Positions 32,482-44,435 of a DNA stretch of 64,000 nucleotides are shown here, piece by piece; the first letter of the stretch is position 1; each line of letters opens with the position of its first letter. The notes beneath the pieces were generated by a model that had not been told where the DNA came from, did no database searches, and saw nothing but the letters and a program-made list of their open reading frames with translations. The DNA comes from Ottowia flava (GTDB lineage Bacteria; Pseudomonadota; Gammaproteobacteria; Burkholderiales; Burkholderiaceae_C), in NCBI RefSeq assembly GCF_042680565.1, contig NZ_JBHUEJ010000021.1:1-64000 (forward strand). Direction: 5' to 3'. Position numbers and translations under genes: made by a program.

Positions 32482-33741
32482 TCACGCACCGCTCCTGCGC
32501 ACCGCGTTGAGGATGTCACTGCGGATCAGCGTGGCGGCCTGGCCGCGCGCCATGCTCTCGGGCGTGCGGCGCGAAGTGGCGGCCACGACCAGTTGCAGCG
32601 GCGGGTAGACGTAGATCCATTGACCGCCGTAGCCGTTGGCCATGGCGGTGCGGCCGCTGGCGCCGCGCGGCGCGGCGGTGCTGGCCACCCACCACAGGTA
32701 GCCGTAGGCAGCGAACAGCGGCGCGCCGCCGGCGTTGCGCCGCTCGGTCGCTCGGCGCACGTAGTCGGCGGGCAGCAGCGCGCGCCCGGCCCAGCGGCCT
32801 TCGGCCTGGACCAGCTCGCCCAGGCGGGCCATGGCGCGCGTGGGCAGCCACAGGCCCAAAGCGCCCAGCGCGTGGCCCTGCGCGCCGCGGCGCCAATCAA
32901 ATCGGTTGATGCCCAGGGGCGCGAACAGCCGGTCGCGCGCGTAGTCGGCCAGCGGGCGGCCCACAGCGCGGGCCAGCGCCAACGCCAACAGGTTGGCCGT
33001 GCCGTTGTCGTACGCAAAGCGCGCGCCAGGCGCGGCAACAAAGGGGCGGCGCACGATCTGGCGCAGGTCGTCGTCGCGGTCGCGCTGCGCGGTCTGGTCG
33101 CCCGCCCAACCGGCCGTCATGGTCAAGAGGTGTTCAAACCGCAACTGGCGCAGGCGCGGCTCGTCGCTGATGCGCAGCATGTCGGGCAGGCGCGGCGCCA
33201 CCAGCTCGTTCGTGCCGCGCACCGCGCCATCGGCCAGCGCGCAGCCGAACAGCAAGGCCAGCACGCTTTTGGTGACGGACTGCGTGTCCTGCAGGCTGTC
33301 CGCCGCCACGCCAGGGCGACGGTAGTACTCGAATGCCAGATGGCCGCGCTGCACGGCGACCACGCTTTGCACGTCGGCCAGCTGCGCGTCGATGCGCGCG
33401 GCCATGCCGGCAAAGGCGCGCTGGTGGCGCGCGGCGAGGACGGGGTCGGCGGCGGGCCAGGTGATCGGCGTGGCTGGAGCACTAGGCGCGGGCATGCGCT
33501 GTGCCCAGGCGGGCGTTGTGCCCAACCCGGTCGCGCCCAGCGCAGCCCACCCGCCGATGCCGACCGTGGCCTGCGCCAGCGCGCGGCGGCGCAGCGCATG
33601 CGCAGGCGATACGGTGGGCGCGGTTGGGTGTGTCGCCTGGGCAGCGGCGTGACGCAAGGGTGCGACAGCGCGCCACGCACATTCCAAGCATTTTTGGCCT
33701 CCAGCCTTGCAACCACCTGCGCAACCAGCTTCTCTATTCAT
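32482..33741 (-). CDS. Serine hydrolase of the class C beta-lactamase / NylB-like family
   Basis: A protein of up to 419 residues. The SxxK motif is in TQSVTKSVLALLFG, the Tyr-x-Asn motif in FAYDNGTANLLAL, and the C-terminal GYGGQWIYVYPP replaces the KTG box as in 6-aminohexanoate-dimer hydrolase (NylB) relatives. Residues after LRRRALAQATVGIGGWAALG form a twin-arginine-type signal ending near PAWAQ, so export to the periplasm is likely. The ATG at 33741 lies inside a copy of the dispersed repeat, so the first 18 or so residues (NREAGCAGGCKAGGQ) are encoded by repeat DNA; no alternative ATG exists before the signal peptide. The substrate is unknown. Confidence 0.82.
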   Translation of the reverse strand: MNREAGCAGGCKAGGQKCLECAWRAVAPLRHAAAQATHPTAPTVSPAHALRRRALAQATVGIGGWAALGATGLGTTPAWAQRMPAPSAPATPITWPAADPVLAARHQRAFAGMAARIDAQLADVQSVVAVQRGHLAFEYYRRPGVAADSLQDTQSVTKSVLALLFGCALADGAVRGTNELVAPRLPDMLRISDEPRLRQLRFEHLLTMTAGWAGDQTAQRDRDDDLRQIVRRPFVAAPGARFAYDNGTANLLALALARAVGRPLADYARDRLFAPLGINRFDWRRGAQGHALGALGLWLPTRAMARLGELVQAEGRWAGRALLPADYVRRATERRNAGGAPLFAAYGYLWWVASTAAPRGASGRTAMANGYGGQWIYVYPPLQLVVAATSRRTPESMARGQAATLIRSDILNAVRRSGA

Positions 33742-33744
33742 AGC
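33681..33744 (-). repeat. Dispersed TAGCTGnCTGCGC element, copy 11 (overlaps a gene start)
   Basis: On the minus strand AGAAGCTGGTTGCGCAGGTG, then GGTTGCAAGGCTGGAGGCCA and AAAAATGCTTGGAA. It forms the start of the serine hydrolase frame. Confidence 0.72.
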
Positions 33745-33751
33745 AAACGCC

Positions 33752-34048
33752 TTAGCCTTCTGACGCCATCCACACCGCCACCAGCGCCTGCGCACAGGCC
33801 AGATCGGCATGGGAATCGAAAGCGATCGCCAGCACTTTTTGCCGCCCGGCCGCGCCGTGCAGCAGCTCGACCCGCGCCTTGGACACGCCAAAGGCTTGGG
33901 CCGCCCAGGCGATCAGCGCTGCATTGGCCTTGCCGTCCACCGGCGGCGCGCCCAGGCGCACGCGCAATGCGTCGCCATGCGCGCCCGCCGCCTCGGTGCG
34001 CTTGGCGCCGGGGGTGGCGTGGATGGGGAGTTTGAGCCAGTGGACCAA
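33752..34048 (-). CDS. DUF167 (YggU-family) protein
   Basis: A 98-residue protein of the DUF167 family: HATPGAKRTEAAGAHGDALR, VRLGAPPVDGKANAALIAWA and GAAGRQKVLAI cover the whole domain. Members are small alpha/beta proteins of unknown biochemical function, often near yggT or proC. The frame opens with a TTG at 34048 (TTG-GTC-CAC); no ATG is available before the conserved PGAKRTE. It lies at the downstream end of the propionyl-CoA carboxylase gene group. Confidence 0.85.
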   Translation of the reverse strand: MVHWLKLPIHATPGAKRTEAAGAHGDALRVRLGAPPVDGKANAALIAWAAQAFGVSKARVELLHGAAGRQKVLAIAFDSHADLACAQALVAVWMASEG

Positions 34049-34095
34049 GGAATCGAGAAGCGAAATCCGTCAGCACGACGAGCACAAACGGCTCG

Positions 34096-34445
34096 TCAGC
34101 GTCGCCGACCTGCGCGCGCCCGCACGCGTGTGCGGGCCGAGTGCGATGCATCGGCGGACTCGGACGGGCCGGCGTTCAACGGTGCCGCGGCGGGTCGGGC
34201 TTCCGGCGCCGGCGCTGCCCGTCCGGCAACGGCGTGCCGCACCACGCTCCGGTCACTGTCCGCGCACGGCTTACGGCTAAGCCGGCTGGACTGACCGTCA
34301 GGCGACGTGCAGCGGTACAGCGGCAGCGACCCGCCAGCCTGTGCCTGCGCCACGGTCGATGAAGCGCCGCCCGCCGCGCAGACCACAGCGCACACGAGCG
34401 CACGCGCACGGCCGGCCCCAGCCAGCAGGGAAGGCCGCCGCCGCA

Positions 34446-34446
<1 letters not shown>
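34096..34446 (-). CDS. DUF4124-like exported protein
   Basis: A 116-residue protein. The N-terminus RRRPSLLAGAGRARALVCAV followed by an Ala-rich stretch to VAQAQA is a signal peptide. The mature part starts LPLYRCTSPDGQSSRLSRKPC, the Tyr-x-Cys...Pro-Cys pattern of DUF4124 domains, and is followed by a low-complexity Ala/Pro/Arg tail. Its ATG overlaps the pccA stop (TAATG), so it is translationally coupled to pccA although no metabolic link is apparent. The function is unknown. Confidence 0.68.
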
Positions 34447-36506
<2,060 letters not shown>

Positions 36507-36517
36507 TTTCTGGCTCC

Positions 36518-36634
36518 TTAAGCGTGGGGGTTGCGTGTTGCAGCGCGTTGCGCGGGCTGAGGCAGGCGAATTGTCGAAACGCCCGCTGCGCGGCCGCTTT
36601 CGCCGCGGTTGGCAACCGGGATCTTGGTAAACAT
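36518..36634 (-). CDS. 38-codon upstream ORF repeating the pccA start
   Basis: A short frame whose first 12 residues, MFTKIPVANRGE, match the PccA start MFTKILIANRGE at ten positions; after that the sequence is unrelated (SGRAAGVSTIRLPQPAQ...). It has its own AAGGAAG ribosome binding site, its ATG overlaps the cupin stop (TGATG) and its TAA runs into the AAGGAG of pccA. It is either the scar of a partial duplication of the pccA start or a coupling leader peptide. It is not a functional enzyme. Confidence 0.5.
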   Translation of the reverse strand: MFTKIPVANRGESGRAAGVSTIRLPQPAQRAATRNPHA

Positions 36635-36941
36635 CACACACTTCCTTCTTTTTCAATGACGAGGATGCGCGCCTCTCCTACCGGGTGCGCCACATGCTCG
36701 GTCCCTGTATCTGCATAAAAAATGTCGCCTGCTTGGAGCAGGATCGAATGCTCGCGTCCGCCTTCGCGGTAGTGCATACGCACCTGGCCGTCCATTACGG
36801 CAAACACTTCCTCGCCATCGTTGACATGCCACCGGTAGGGCTGGTCGGTCCAGTGCAGCTTGACGGTGGTGCCATTCAGAATGGCAATCGGCAGGCTGCC
36901 CCACGCGCGCGGGGCAACGAAGTCCCGGCTGACGATGTGCT

Positions 36942-36945
<4 letters not shown>
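36634..36945 (-). CDS. Cupin-domain protein
   Basis: A 103-residue single-domain cupin. Cupin motif 1 is WHVNDGEEVFAVMDGQVRMH and motif 2 is AGDIFYADTGTEHVAHP; the His/Glu/His metal ligands are present. Starts at a GTG (36945) that overlaps the pccB stop as GTGA, giving translational coupling inside the carboxylase operon. Single-domain cupins include small sensors, isomerases and dioxygenases; nothing here fixes which one. Confidence 0.8.
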
Positions 36946-38474
<1,529 letters not shown>

Positions 38475-38492
38475 GGTCTCTCATTTCGCTCG

Positions 38493-39311
38493 TTAAACGG
38501 TTGAATCGGTGTGGGCCAGCCGCGCGTGACGGTGCGCCGCGGCCGCCACGGCCTGCAGCGCCACGGTGTCGCGCCCAAAGCGGCGGCTGGACGGCAGGTG
38601 GCGCAGGCCGCCCAGCTGGCGGCAGGCATGAAGGAATTCGGCGCGGACCTCAGGCCGCTCGGCGCGCATCACGTCCGCCAGCCAGGCGTCGATCTGCGCG
38701 GGCGCAAGCGGCAGCGTCCACAGCGTGCTTTGCAAAAACGCCAGCCAGTCGCGCGCCTGCGCTTCGGGCAGCGTCATCACTTCCAGCGGGTCGTCCTCGA
38801 AGTCGATCACGCCGGCCAGGCGCGGCGGATCGGCGCGGGCGTCCACGATCATGTTGCGCGCAAAGCCTTGGCTCAGGTATTGCCCGGCCGCGTGGAGGCG
38901 CAGCAGTGCGTCGGCAGCGTCGCGCCACAGCGCCAACGCGTGCGGATGCTGGTGCTGCAGCAGCAGCCCCAGGTGTTCGTCGCCCAGCCATTGCATGACG
39001 AGGTGGTCGCCCGCCACGTGCAGCAGCTCGGGCACCGGTGCACCGGCGGCACGCAGCGCGCGCAGGCGGGACGCTTCGACCGCTTGGGCACGGGCACCGC
39101 CGTGCATCGGTGCGGCCTTGAGCCAGGGCGCACGCAGCAGGCCGGCCAGCGCGTTCAGCACGCGGTAGCGCGCAGGGTGGCGCGGCGCGCGCTGGCCCTT
39201 GACGACGACCTTGCCCGCCGCGGTATCCAGGACCTCGATTCGACGCTCGCGCCAGCCCTGGGACTGCGCAACGCGCTCCTGATCCTGTAGCGATAGTGCC
39301 ATGTCCGTCAC
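38493..39311 (-). CDS. Kinase-like phosphotransferase in the methylmalonyl-CoA operon
   Basis: A 272-residue protein with remnants of a small eukaryotic-like kinase fold (lipopolysaccharide-kinase/BUD32-like): VVVKGQRAPRHPARY gives the ATP-binding Lys, ALWRDAADALLRLHAAG precedes QGFARNMIVDARADPPR, which corresponds to the catalytic loop (Asn present, the usual His-x-Asp not obvious), and VIDFEDDPLEVM corresponds to DFG/DFE. Whether it is active is uncertain. The GTG start overlaps the meaB stop (GTGA), so it is co-translated with meaB. The role in the operon is unknown. Confidence 0.7.
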   Translation of the reverse strand: MTDMALSLQDQERVAQSQGWRERRIEVLDTAAGKVVVKGQRAPRHPARYRVLNALAGLLRAPWLKAAPMHGGARAQAVEASRLRALRAAGAPVPELLHVAGDHLVMQWLGDEHLGLLLQHQHPHALALWRDAADALLRLHAAGQYLSQGFARNMIVDARADPPRLAGVIDFEDDPLEVMTLPEAQARDWLAFLQSTLWTLPLAPAQIDAWLADVMRAERPEVRAEFLHACRQLGGLRHLPSSRRFGRDTVALQAVAAAAHRHARLAHTDSTV

Positions 39312-40336
39312 GCGCTGGGCTCCGCCGTCAGCGTGCCGGCCAGGCCGAGCAACTGGCGCGCCGCGCTGGACGGCGCCAGTTGGCCGCCTAGTACGGCCTG
39401 CGTGGTGGCCGGCAGCGCGTCGCGCACCGCCGGGTGGTGACGGAAGGCGGCTTTCAAGCCCGCCTCAATGCGCTCCCACATCCAGCGGATGGCCTGCTGC
39501 TGGCGGCGCGCTTCCAAGCGGCCGTTGGCGCGGCCCAGGCGTTCGAACTCGGTGACGGCGGCCCAGAACTGGTCCAGCCCCTGCCCCAAGAGGCCGCTGA
39601 TCTGGATCACCTTGGGCTGCCACACCGTGTCCAGCGTCGCGTGATCCGGGTGCCCGTGCATGCCGAGCAGGCGCAGCGCGGAATGGATTTGCGCGCGCGC
39701 GCGCGTGGCGGCGTCGGGGTCGATGTCGGCCTTGTTGATCACCACCAGGTCGGCGATTTCCATCACGCCTTTCTTGATGGCCTGCAAGTCGTCGCCGGCG
39801 TTGGGCAGCTGCAGCAGCACGAACATGTCGGTCATGCCGTGCACGGCGATCTCGCTCTGGCCGACGCCCACGGTTTCGACGATCACCACGTCGTAGCCCG
39901 CGGCCTCGCACACCAGCATGGCCTCGCGCGTCTTCTCGGCCACGCCGCCCAGGTTGCCGCTGCTGGGGCTGGGGCGGATGTAGGCGCCGTCCAGCACCGA
40001 CAGGCGCTCCATGCGCGTCTTGTCGCCCAGAATGGAGCCGCCCGACAGCGTGCTGGACGGGTCGATCGCCAGCACGGCCACGCGCAGGCCTTGCTCGATC
40101 AGGAACACGCCCAGCGACTCGATGAAGGTGGATTTGCCCACACCCGGCACGCCGCTGATGCCGAGGCGCAGGCACTTACCGGTGTGCGGCAAAAGCGCGT
40201 TCAGCAGCGCATCGGCCTGCGCGCGGTGGTCGGCACGGGTCGATTCCAGCAGCGTGATGGCCTTGGCCATGGCGCGGCGTTGCTGGGCGGGGGAATCGGG
40301 CGCAACCAGGGCCTGGATGCGTTCTTGAATGTCCAT
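39308..40336 (-). CDS. meaB: Methylmalonyl-CoA mutase-associated GTPase MeaB
   Basis: A 342-residue G3E-family GTPase (formerly ArgK). The P-loop is ISGVPGVGKST (residues 60-70), followed by LAIDPSSTLSGGSILGDKTR, the switch region YIRPSPSSGNLGGVAEKTRE, ETVGVGQSE and the base-recognition VVINKADID. MeaB guards loading of adenosylcobalamin into the mutase and protects it from inactivation. ATG at 40336, 16 bases after the small membrane protein gene. Confidence 0.95.
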   Translation of the reverse strand: MDIQERIQALVAPDSPAQQRRAMAKAITLLESTRADHRAQADALLNALLPHTGKCLRLGISGVPGVGKSTFIESLGVFLIEQGLRVAVLAIDPSSTLSGGSILGDKTRMERLSVLDGAYIRPSPSSGNLGGVAEKTREAMLVCEAAGYDVVIVETVGVGQSEIAVHGMTDMFVLLQLPNAGDDLQAIKKGVMEIADLVVINKADIDPDAATRARAQIHSALRLLGMHGHPDHATLDTVWQPKVIQISGLLGQGLDQFWAAVTEFERLGRANGRLEARRQQQAIRWMWERIEAGLKAAFRHHPAVRDALPATTQAVLGGQLAPSSAARQLLGLAGTLTAEPSA

Positions 40337-40352
40337 AGGTGAAACGAGCCGC

Positions 40353-40571
40353 TCAGACGCGGATGCTGCGGCCAAGTTGGCGCAGGGCGCAAAGCTTGGC
40401 CGCGATGTGCCTGAGCAAAAGAATGAAGGGCACGAGCGCGAAGCCCCAGGCGATCACATTGGCCAGCAGGTTCGGCGACAGCACGGCGTACAGCCAGAAG
40501 CTGCCCAGTGGGGTGAACAACATCAGCCCCACCAGCACCAGCCAACCGATCACGACGGCCCGTGTCCACAT
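40353..40571 (-). CDS. Small two-helix membrane protein between the mutase and meaB
   Basis: A 72-residue protein with two transmembrane segments, AVVIGWLVLVGLMLF (about 5-20) and LLANVIAWGFALVPFILLL (about 35-53), and a basic C-terminal tail (LRQLGRSIRV). Located 16 bases after the mutase stop and 16 before meaB, so almost certainly in the same transcript. I do not recognise a family. Confidence 0.72.
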   Translation of the reverse strand: MWTRAVVIGWLVLVGLMLFTPLGSFWLYAVLSPNLLANVIAWGFALVPFILLLRHIAAKLCALRQLGRSIRV

Positions 40572-40587
40572 GGCGTTGATCCCGCGC

Positions 40588-42756
40588 TCAAGCCTTCACG
40601 CCTTGCGACTTCTGAATCTGCGTCAGCACGTCCTTGGCCGATTCGGGGATCGGCGTGCCGGGGCCGTAGATGCCTTTGACCCCGGCTTCGTACAAATAGT
40701 CGTAATCCTGACGCGGAATCACGCCACCGACGAACACGACGATGTCGTCGGCGCCCTGCTTCTTCAGCTCGGCAATGATGGCGGGCACCAGCGTTTTGTG
40801 GCCGGCGGCCAGGGTGCTGACGCCGACGGCGTGCACGTCGTTTTCGATCGCCTGGCGCGCGCATTCTTCGGGCGTCTGGAACAGGCTGCCGATGTCCACG
40901 TCAAAGCCCAGGTCGGCAAACGCCGTGGCGACAACCTTGGCGCCGCGGTCGTGGCCGTCCTGGCCCAGCTTGGCGATCATCACGCGCGGGCGGCGGCCTT
41001 CGGCTTCGGCAAAGGCGTTGATCTCACCCTTCAGCTTTTCCCAGCCTTCGGCCGAGTCGTAGGCCGCGGCGTAGACGCCGGTGACTTTCTGCGTATCCGC
41101 GCGATGGCGGCCAAAACTCTTTTCCATGGCGTCACTCACCTCGCCCACGGTGGCGCGGGCACGAATGGCCTCGATGGCAGCGCCGAGCAGATTGCCGTCC
41201 TGCTCGCCGGAAGCTATCTTTCCGATAGCTGCCAGCGCTTTGTCCACCTTGGCTTGATCGCGTTTTTGCTTGATGGCGCCCAGGCGCGCGATCTGCGATT
41301 CGCGCACCTTGACGTTATCGACTTCCAGGATTTCAACCGGTTCTTCCTTGGCCAGCTTGTACTTGTTGACGCCGACGATCACGTCCTTGCCCGAATCGAT
41401 GCGCGCCTGCTTTTCGGCCGCGGCGGCTTCGATCTTCAGCTTGGCCCAGCCGCTGTCCACGGCCTTGGTCATGCCGCCCATGGCGTCGACTTCTTCAATG
41501 ATGGCCCAGGCCGCGTCGGCCATGTCCTGCGTCAGCTTTTCCATCATGTAGCTGCCGGCCCACGGGTCAACCACGTTGGTGATGTGCGTCTCTTCCTGGA
41601 TGATCAGCTGCGTGTTGCGGGCGATGCGCGCGCTGAACTCGGTCGGCAGCGCAATCGCTTCGTCCAGCGAGTTGGTGTGCAGCGATTGGGTGCCGCCAAA
41701 CACCGCCGCCATGGCCTCGATGGTGGTGCGCACCACGTTGTTGTAGGGGTCCTGCTCGGTCAGGCTCCAGCCGCTGGTCTGGCTGTGCGTGCGCAGCATC
41801 AGGCTCTTGGGGTTCTTGGGGTTGAACTCCTTCATGATCCGGCACCACAGCAGGCGCGCGGCGCGCATCTTGGCGATCTCCAGGTAGAAGTTCATGCCCA
41901 CCGCCCAGAAGAAGGACAGGCGGCCGGCGAAGGCGTCCACGTCCATGCCCTTGGCTAGCGCGGTCTTCACGTACTCCTTGCCGTCGGCCAGGGTGAAGGC
42001 CATCTCCAGCGCCTGGTTGGCGCCGGCTTCCTGCATGTGGTAGCCGCTGATGCTGATCGAGTTGAACTTCGGCATGTGCTGCGACGTGTACTCGATGATG
42101 TCGCCGATGATCTTCATCGACGGCTCGGGCGGGTAGATGTAGGTGTTGCGGACCATGAACTCCTTGAGGATGTCGTTCTGGATGGTCCCGCTCAGCTGGT
42201 CCTGCTTCACGCCCTGCTCTTCGGCCGCGACCACGTAGCCCGCCAGGATCGGCAGCACGGCGCCGTTCATGGTCATCGACACACTGACCTTGTCCAGCGG
42301 GATGCCGTCGAACAGGATCTTCATGTCCTCCACGCTGTCGATCGCCACGCCGGCCTTGCCCACGTCGCCCGTCACTCGCGGGTGGTCGCTGTCGTAGCCA
42401 CGGTGCGTCGCCAAATCGAACGCGACCGACACGCCCTGCCCGCCCGCGGCCAGCGCCTTGCGGTAGAAGGCGTTGGATTCTTCCGCCGTGGAGAAGCCCG
42501 CGTACTGGCGAATCGTCCACGGCCGCACCGCGTACATGGTGGCTTGCGGGCCGCGCAGGAAGGGCTCGAAACCCGGCAGCGTGTTGGCGTAAGGCAGGTT
42601 TTCGGTGTCCGCCGCCGTGTACAGCGGCTTGACCGTGATGCCGTCCGGCGTGACCCAGTTGAGCGCTTCGACGTTGCCGCCCGGCGCCGACTTCTGCGCG
42701 GCCTTGTCCCAGTCGGCCAGGGTAGCGGGACGGAATGACGGGTGCTCTTGGCTCAT
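40588..42756 (-). CDS. scpA: Methylmalonyl-CoA mutase
   Basis: A 722-residue adenosylcobalamin enzyme that isomerises (R)-methylmalonyl-CoA to succinyl-CoA. The large TIM-barrel domain contains RQYAGFSTAEESNAFYRKAL, VAFDLATHRGYDSDHPRV, TMNGAVLPILAGYVVAAEEQ, MPKFNSISISGYHMQEAGAN and RTHSQTSGWSLTEQDPYNN. The C-terminal B12-binding domain has the base-off signature LGQDGHDRGAKVVATAF with the axial His, plus VGVSTLAAGHKTL and GGVIPRQDYDYL. It is a single-chain homodimeric type. ATG 42756; divergent from a GntR/FCD regulator. Confidence 0.97.
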   Translation of the reverse strand: MSQEHPSFRPATLADWDKAAQKSAPGGNVEALNWVTPDGITVKPLYTAADTENLPYANTLPGFEPFLRGPQATMYAVRPWTIRQYAGFSTAEESNAFYRKALAAGGQGVSVAFDLATHRGYDSDHPRVTGDVGKAGVAIDSVEDMKILFDGIPLDKVSVSMTMNGAVLPILAGYVVAAEEQGVKQDQLSGTIQNDILKEFMVRNTYIYPPEPSMKIIGDIIEYTSQHMPKFNSISISGYHMQEAGANQALEMAFTLADGKEYVKTALAKGMDVDAFAGRLSFFWAVGMNFYLEIAKMRAARLLWCRIMKEFNPKNPKSLMLRTHSQTSGWSLTEQDPYNNVVRTTIEAMAAVFGGTQSLHTNSLDEAIALPTEFSARIARNTQLIIQEETHITNVVDPWAGSYMMEKLTQDMADAAWAIIEEVDAMGGMTKAVDSGWAKLKIEAAAAEKQARIDSGKDVIVGVNKYKLAKEEPVEILEVDNVKVRESQIARLGAIKQKRDQAKVDKALAAIGKIASGEQDGNLLGAAIEAIRARATVGEVSDAMEKSFGRHRADTQKVTGVYAAAYDSAEGWEKLKGEINAFAEAEGRRPRVMIAKLGQDGHDRGAKVVATAFADLGFDVDIGSLFQTPEECARQAIENDVHAVGVSTLAAGHKTLVPAIIAELKKQGADDIVVFVGGVIPRQDYDYLYEAGVKGIYGPGTPIPESAKDVLTQIQKSQGVKA

Positions 42757-43006
42757 GGTGTCTGGTCTTTCTGACAGTGATCAAGGTGAGAGGGTGCGCG
42801 GCGCCAGCCTAGCGGAGATTGTGCGCCCGGCGATCCGGCCGCCCTGCACAGGTAGCGCATCGGCGCACACCACACTCGGGGCTTTCCGACAAGCTACCGG
42901 AACACGGACAAGCACGCACAGCGGCGCACCAACTCAATGTCTGTAATTATTAATTTAAAATCACGCAACAGACTTACAATTCCCAAAAATTTTCTCGTTC
43001 GGATCG
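42757..43006. promoter_or_regulatory. Divergent promoter region between the mutase operon and the GntR regulator
   Basis: A 250-base gap with an abrupt AT-rich stretch (42940-42995). It contains AATTATTAATT (42945-42955), a perfect 11-base palindrome that could be an operator for the adjacent FCD-type regulator. No open reading frame is supported here. Confidence 0.5.
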
Positions 43007-43645
43007 ATGACCCTTGCCGCTCAGCTCGCCCCGCGCCCGCTCTACGAAGCCGTGGCCGAGCGCCTTCGCCAGCGCATTTACAGCCGCGAGCTGTTGCCCG
43101 GCGACTGGATCGACGAGCTGAAGATCGCCGAGCAACTGGGCATCAGCCGCACGCCGCTGCGCGAGGCACTGAAGGTGCTGGCGACCGAGGGCCTGGTGAC
43201 CATGAAAGTGCGCCGTGGTGCCTATGTTGCCGAAAGCTCGGCCAAGGACCTGGCCGATGTCTACCATTTGCTGGCGCTGCTGGAAACCGACGCCGCGCGC
43301 GTGGTGGCCCAGCGCGCCAGCGACGCCGAGCTGGCCGAATTGGCCACGCTGCACGCGGAACTGCGCTCAGCGGTGGGCGACGCCGCGCGTTTCTTTCCGC
43401 TGAATGAGGCCTTTCATTTGCGCTTGCTGGAGCTGTCCGACAACAGATGGCGCCTGCAGATCGTGCAGGACCTGCGCAAGGTGATGAAGCTGCACCGCCA
43501 GCATTCCCTGCAGAAGGATGGCCGACTGGAGGCCTCGCTGGCCGAACACGAGGAACTGATGCAGGCGCTGTCTTCGCGTGATGCGGAACGCGCGGCGGCC
43601 TGCATGGCGCGGCATTTCGTCAGCGGGCTGGAAGCGGCCAGCTGA
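43007..43645 (+). CDS. GntR-family transcriptional regulator with FCD domain
   Basis: A 212-residue regulator: winged helix at residues 8-75 (LYEAVAERLRQRIYSRELLP, AEQLGISRTPLREALKVLATEGL) and an FCD effector domain of about 130 residues with the metal-binding His/Asp pattern (LNEAFHLRLLELSDN, LAEHEELMQALSSRD). FCD regulators respond to small carboxylates. Its divergent placement suggests control of the methylmalonyl-CoA operon. Confidence 0.88.
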   Translation: MTLAAQLAPRPLYEAVAERLRQRIYSRELLPGDWIDELKIAEQLGISRTPLREALKVLATEGLVTMKVRRGAYVAESSAKDLADVYHLLALLETDAARVVAQRASDAELAELATLHAELRSAVGDAARFFPLNEAFHLRLLELSDNRWRLQIVQDLRKVMKLHRQHSLQKDGRLEASLAEHEELMQALSSRDAERAAACMARHFVSGLEAAS

Positions 43646-43728
43646 GCAAGATGCCGGCCGCGCCTGGCGTGCCGAAGCGCCCGACCGCCCTTCCCAGGCG
43701 CCGAAGAACCGCGCCGTGCAACCACATG

Positions 43729-44235
43729 TCAGCCAAACAGGCGCGCGAGCCAGCCCTTGCGCCGCCCTTGCTCCTCACGCAATTGGGCCAGCACCTCGGC
43801 CTTGAGGCGCTCCTGCGCCGAGCCAGGGCCCGCGGCCATGCGCTGGTACGCCTTGACCGAGTCGATGTAGCCGTGGTCTTCGTTGCGGATGTGGTTGAAC
43901 AGCCAGCGCGAAAGCATGCCGTGCAGTTCTGCCGCCACGTCCTCGCCACCATCGAAGCGGCTTTGCATCTCGGCCACCTTGCGGGTGAACAGCTCGTGCA
44001 CCTTCTTATGCGGCCCGGCAAACATGTAACCCGCGTTTTCGATCAGCGCTTCTTCGAAGGCGAAATGCGACATGGTGTAGTCCACCATCTCGGCGATCAC
44101 TTCGGACAGGCCTTCGCGGTCGTGCGACTGGCGCAGCTCCTGCAACTTGTTGATGTAGTCGACGATGCGTCGGTGCTGCGTGTCGATCTCGGAGATGCCG
44201 GTGTCCAATTCGGGCACCCAGTGCAGGTAGTCCAT
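43729..44235 (-). CDS. Bacteriohemerythrin
   Basis: A 168-residue hemerythrin-domain protein that binds O2 with a di-iron site. The ligands are recognisable: WVPELDTGISEIDTQHRRIV (first His), YTMSHFAFEEALIE (His, Glu), GPHKKVHELF (two His) and HIRNEDHGYIDS (His, Asp). The C-terminal extension of about 35 residues ends in a basic stretch (EQGRRKGWLARLFG). ATG 44235 gives the exact family N-terminus; the frame runs further upstream but without similarity. Likely roles are O2 delivery or sensing. Confidence 0.9.
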   Translation of the reverse strand: MDYLHWVPELDTGISEIDTQHRRIVDYINKLQELRQSHDREGLSEVIAEMVDYTMSHFAFEEALIENAGYMFAGPHKKVHELFTRKVAEMQSRFDGGEDVAAELHGMLSRWLFNHIRNEDHGYIDSVKAYQRMAAGPGSAQERLKAEVLAQLREEQGRRKGWLARLFG

Positions 44236-44386
44236 GGCAATGCTGTAGTCCAAGGTTTTCAGATGTTGGCCACAGTATCGACCGATGTCGCTGTGTACTA
44301 TTTGACTCACATCAACGGGGGTAACAAACTCCACCCCCTGTTCGAAAGTGCTGCAAAGGGTGGCGCTCGGCCCGCAATTCACTACA

Positions 44387-44434
44387 CTATTGGTAGCTGC
44401 CTGCGCTGGTCTGGCATGCGTCAACTTCACTTTT
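44387..44434 (+). repeat. Dispersed TAGCTGnCTGCGC element, copy 12
   Basis: ATTGGTAGCTGCCTGCGCTG, tail diverged. Ends one base before the ATG of the M23 peptidase gene and lies in the divergent promoter region. Confidence 0.6.
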
Positions 44435-44435
44435 C

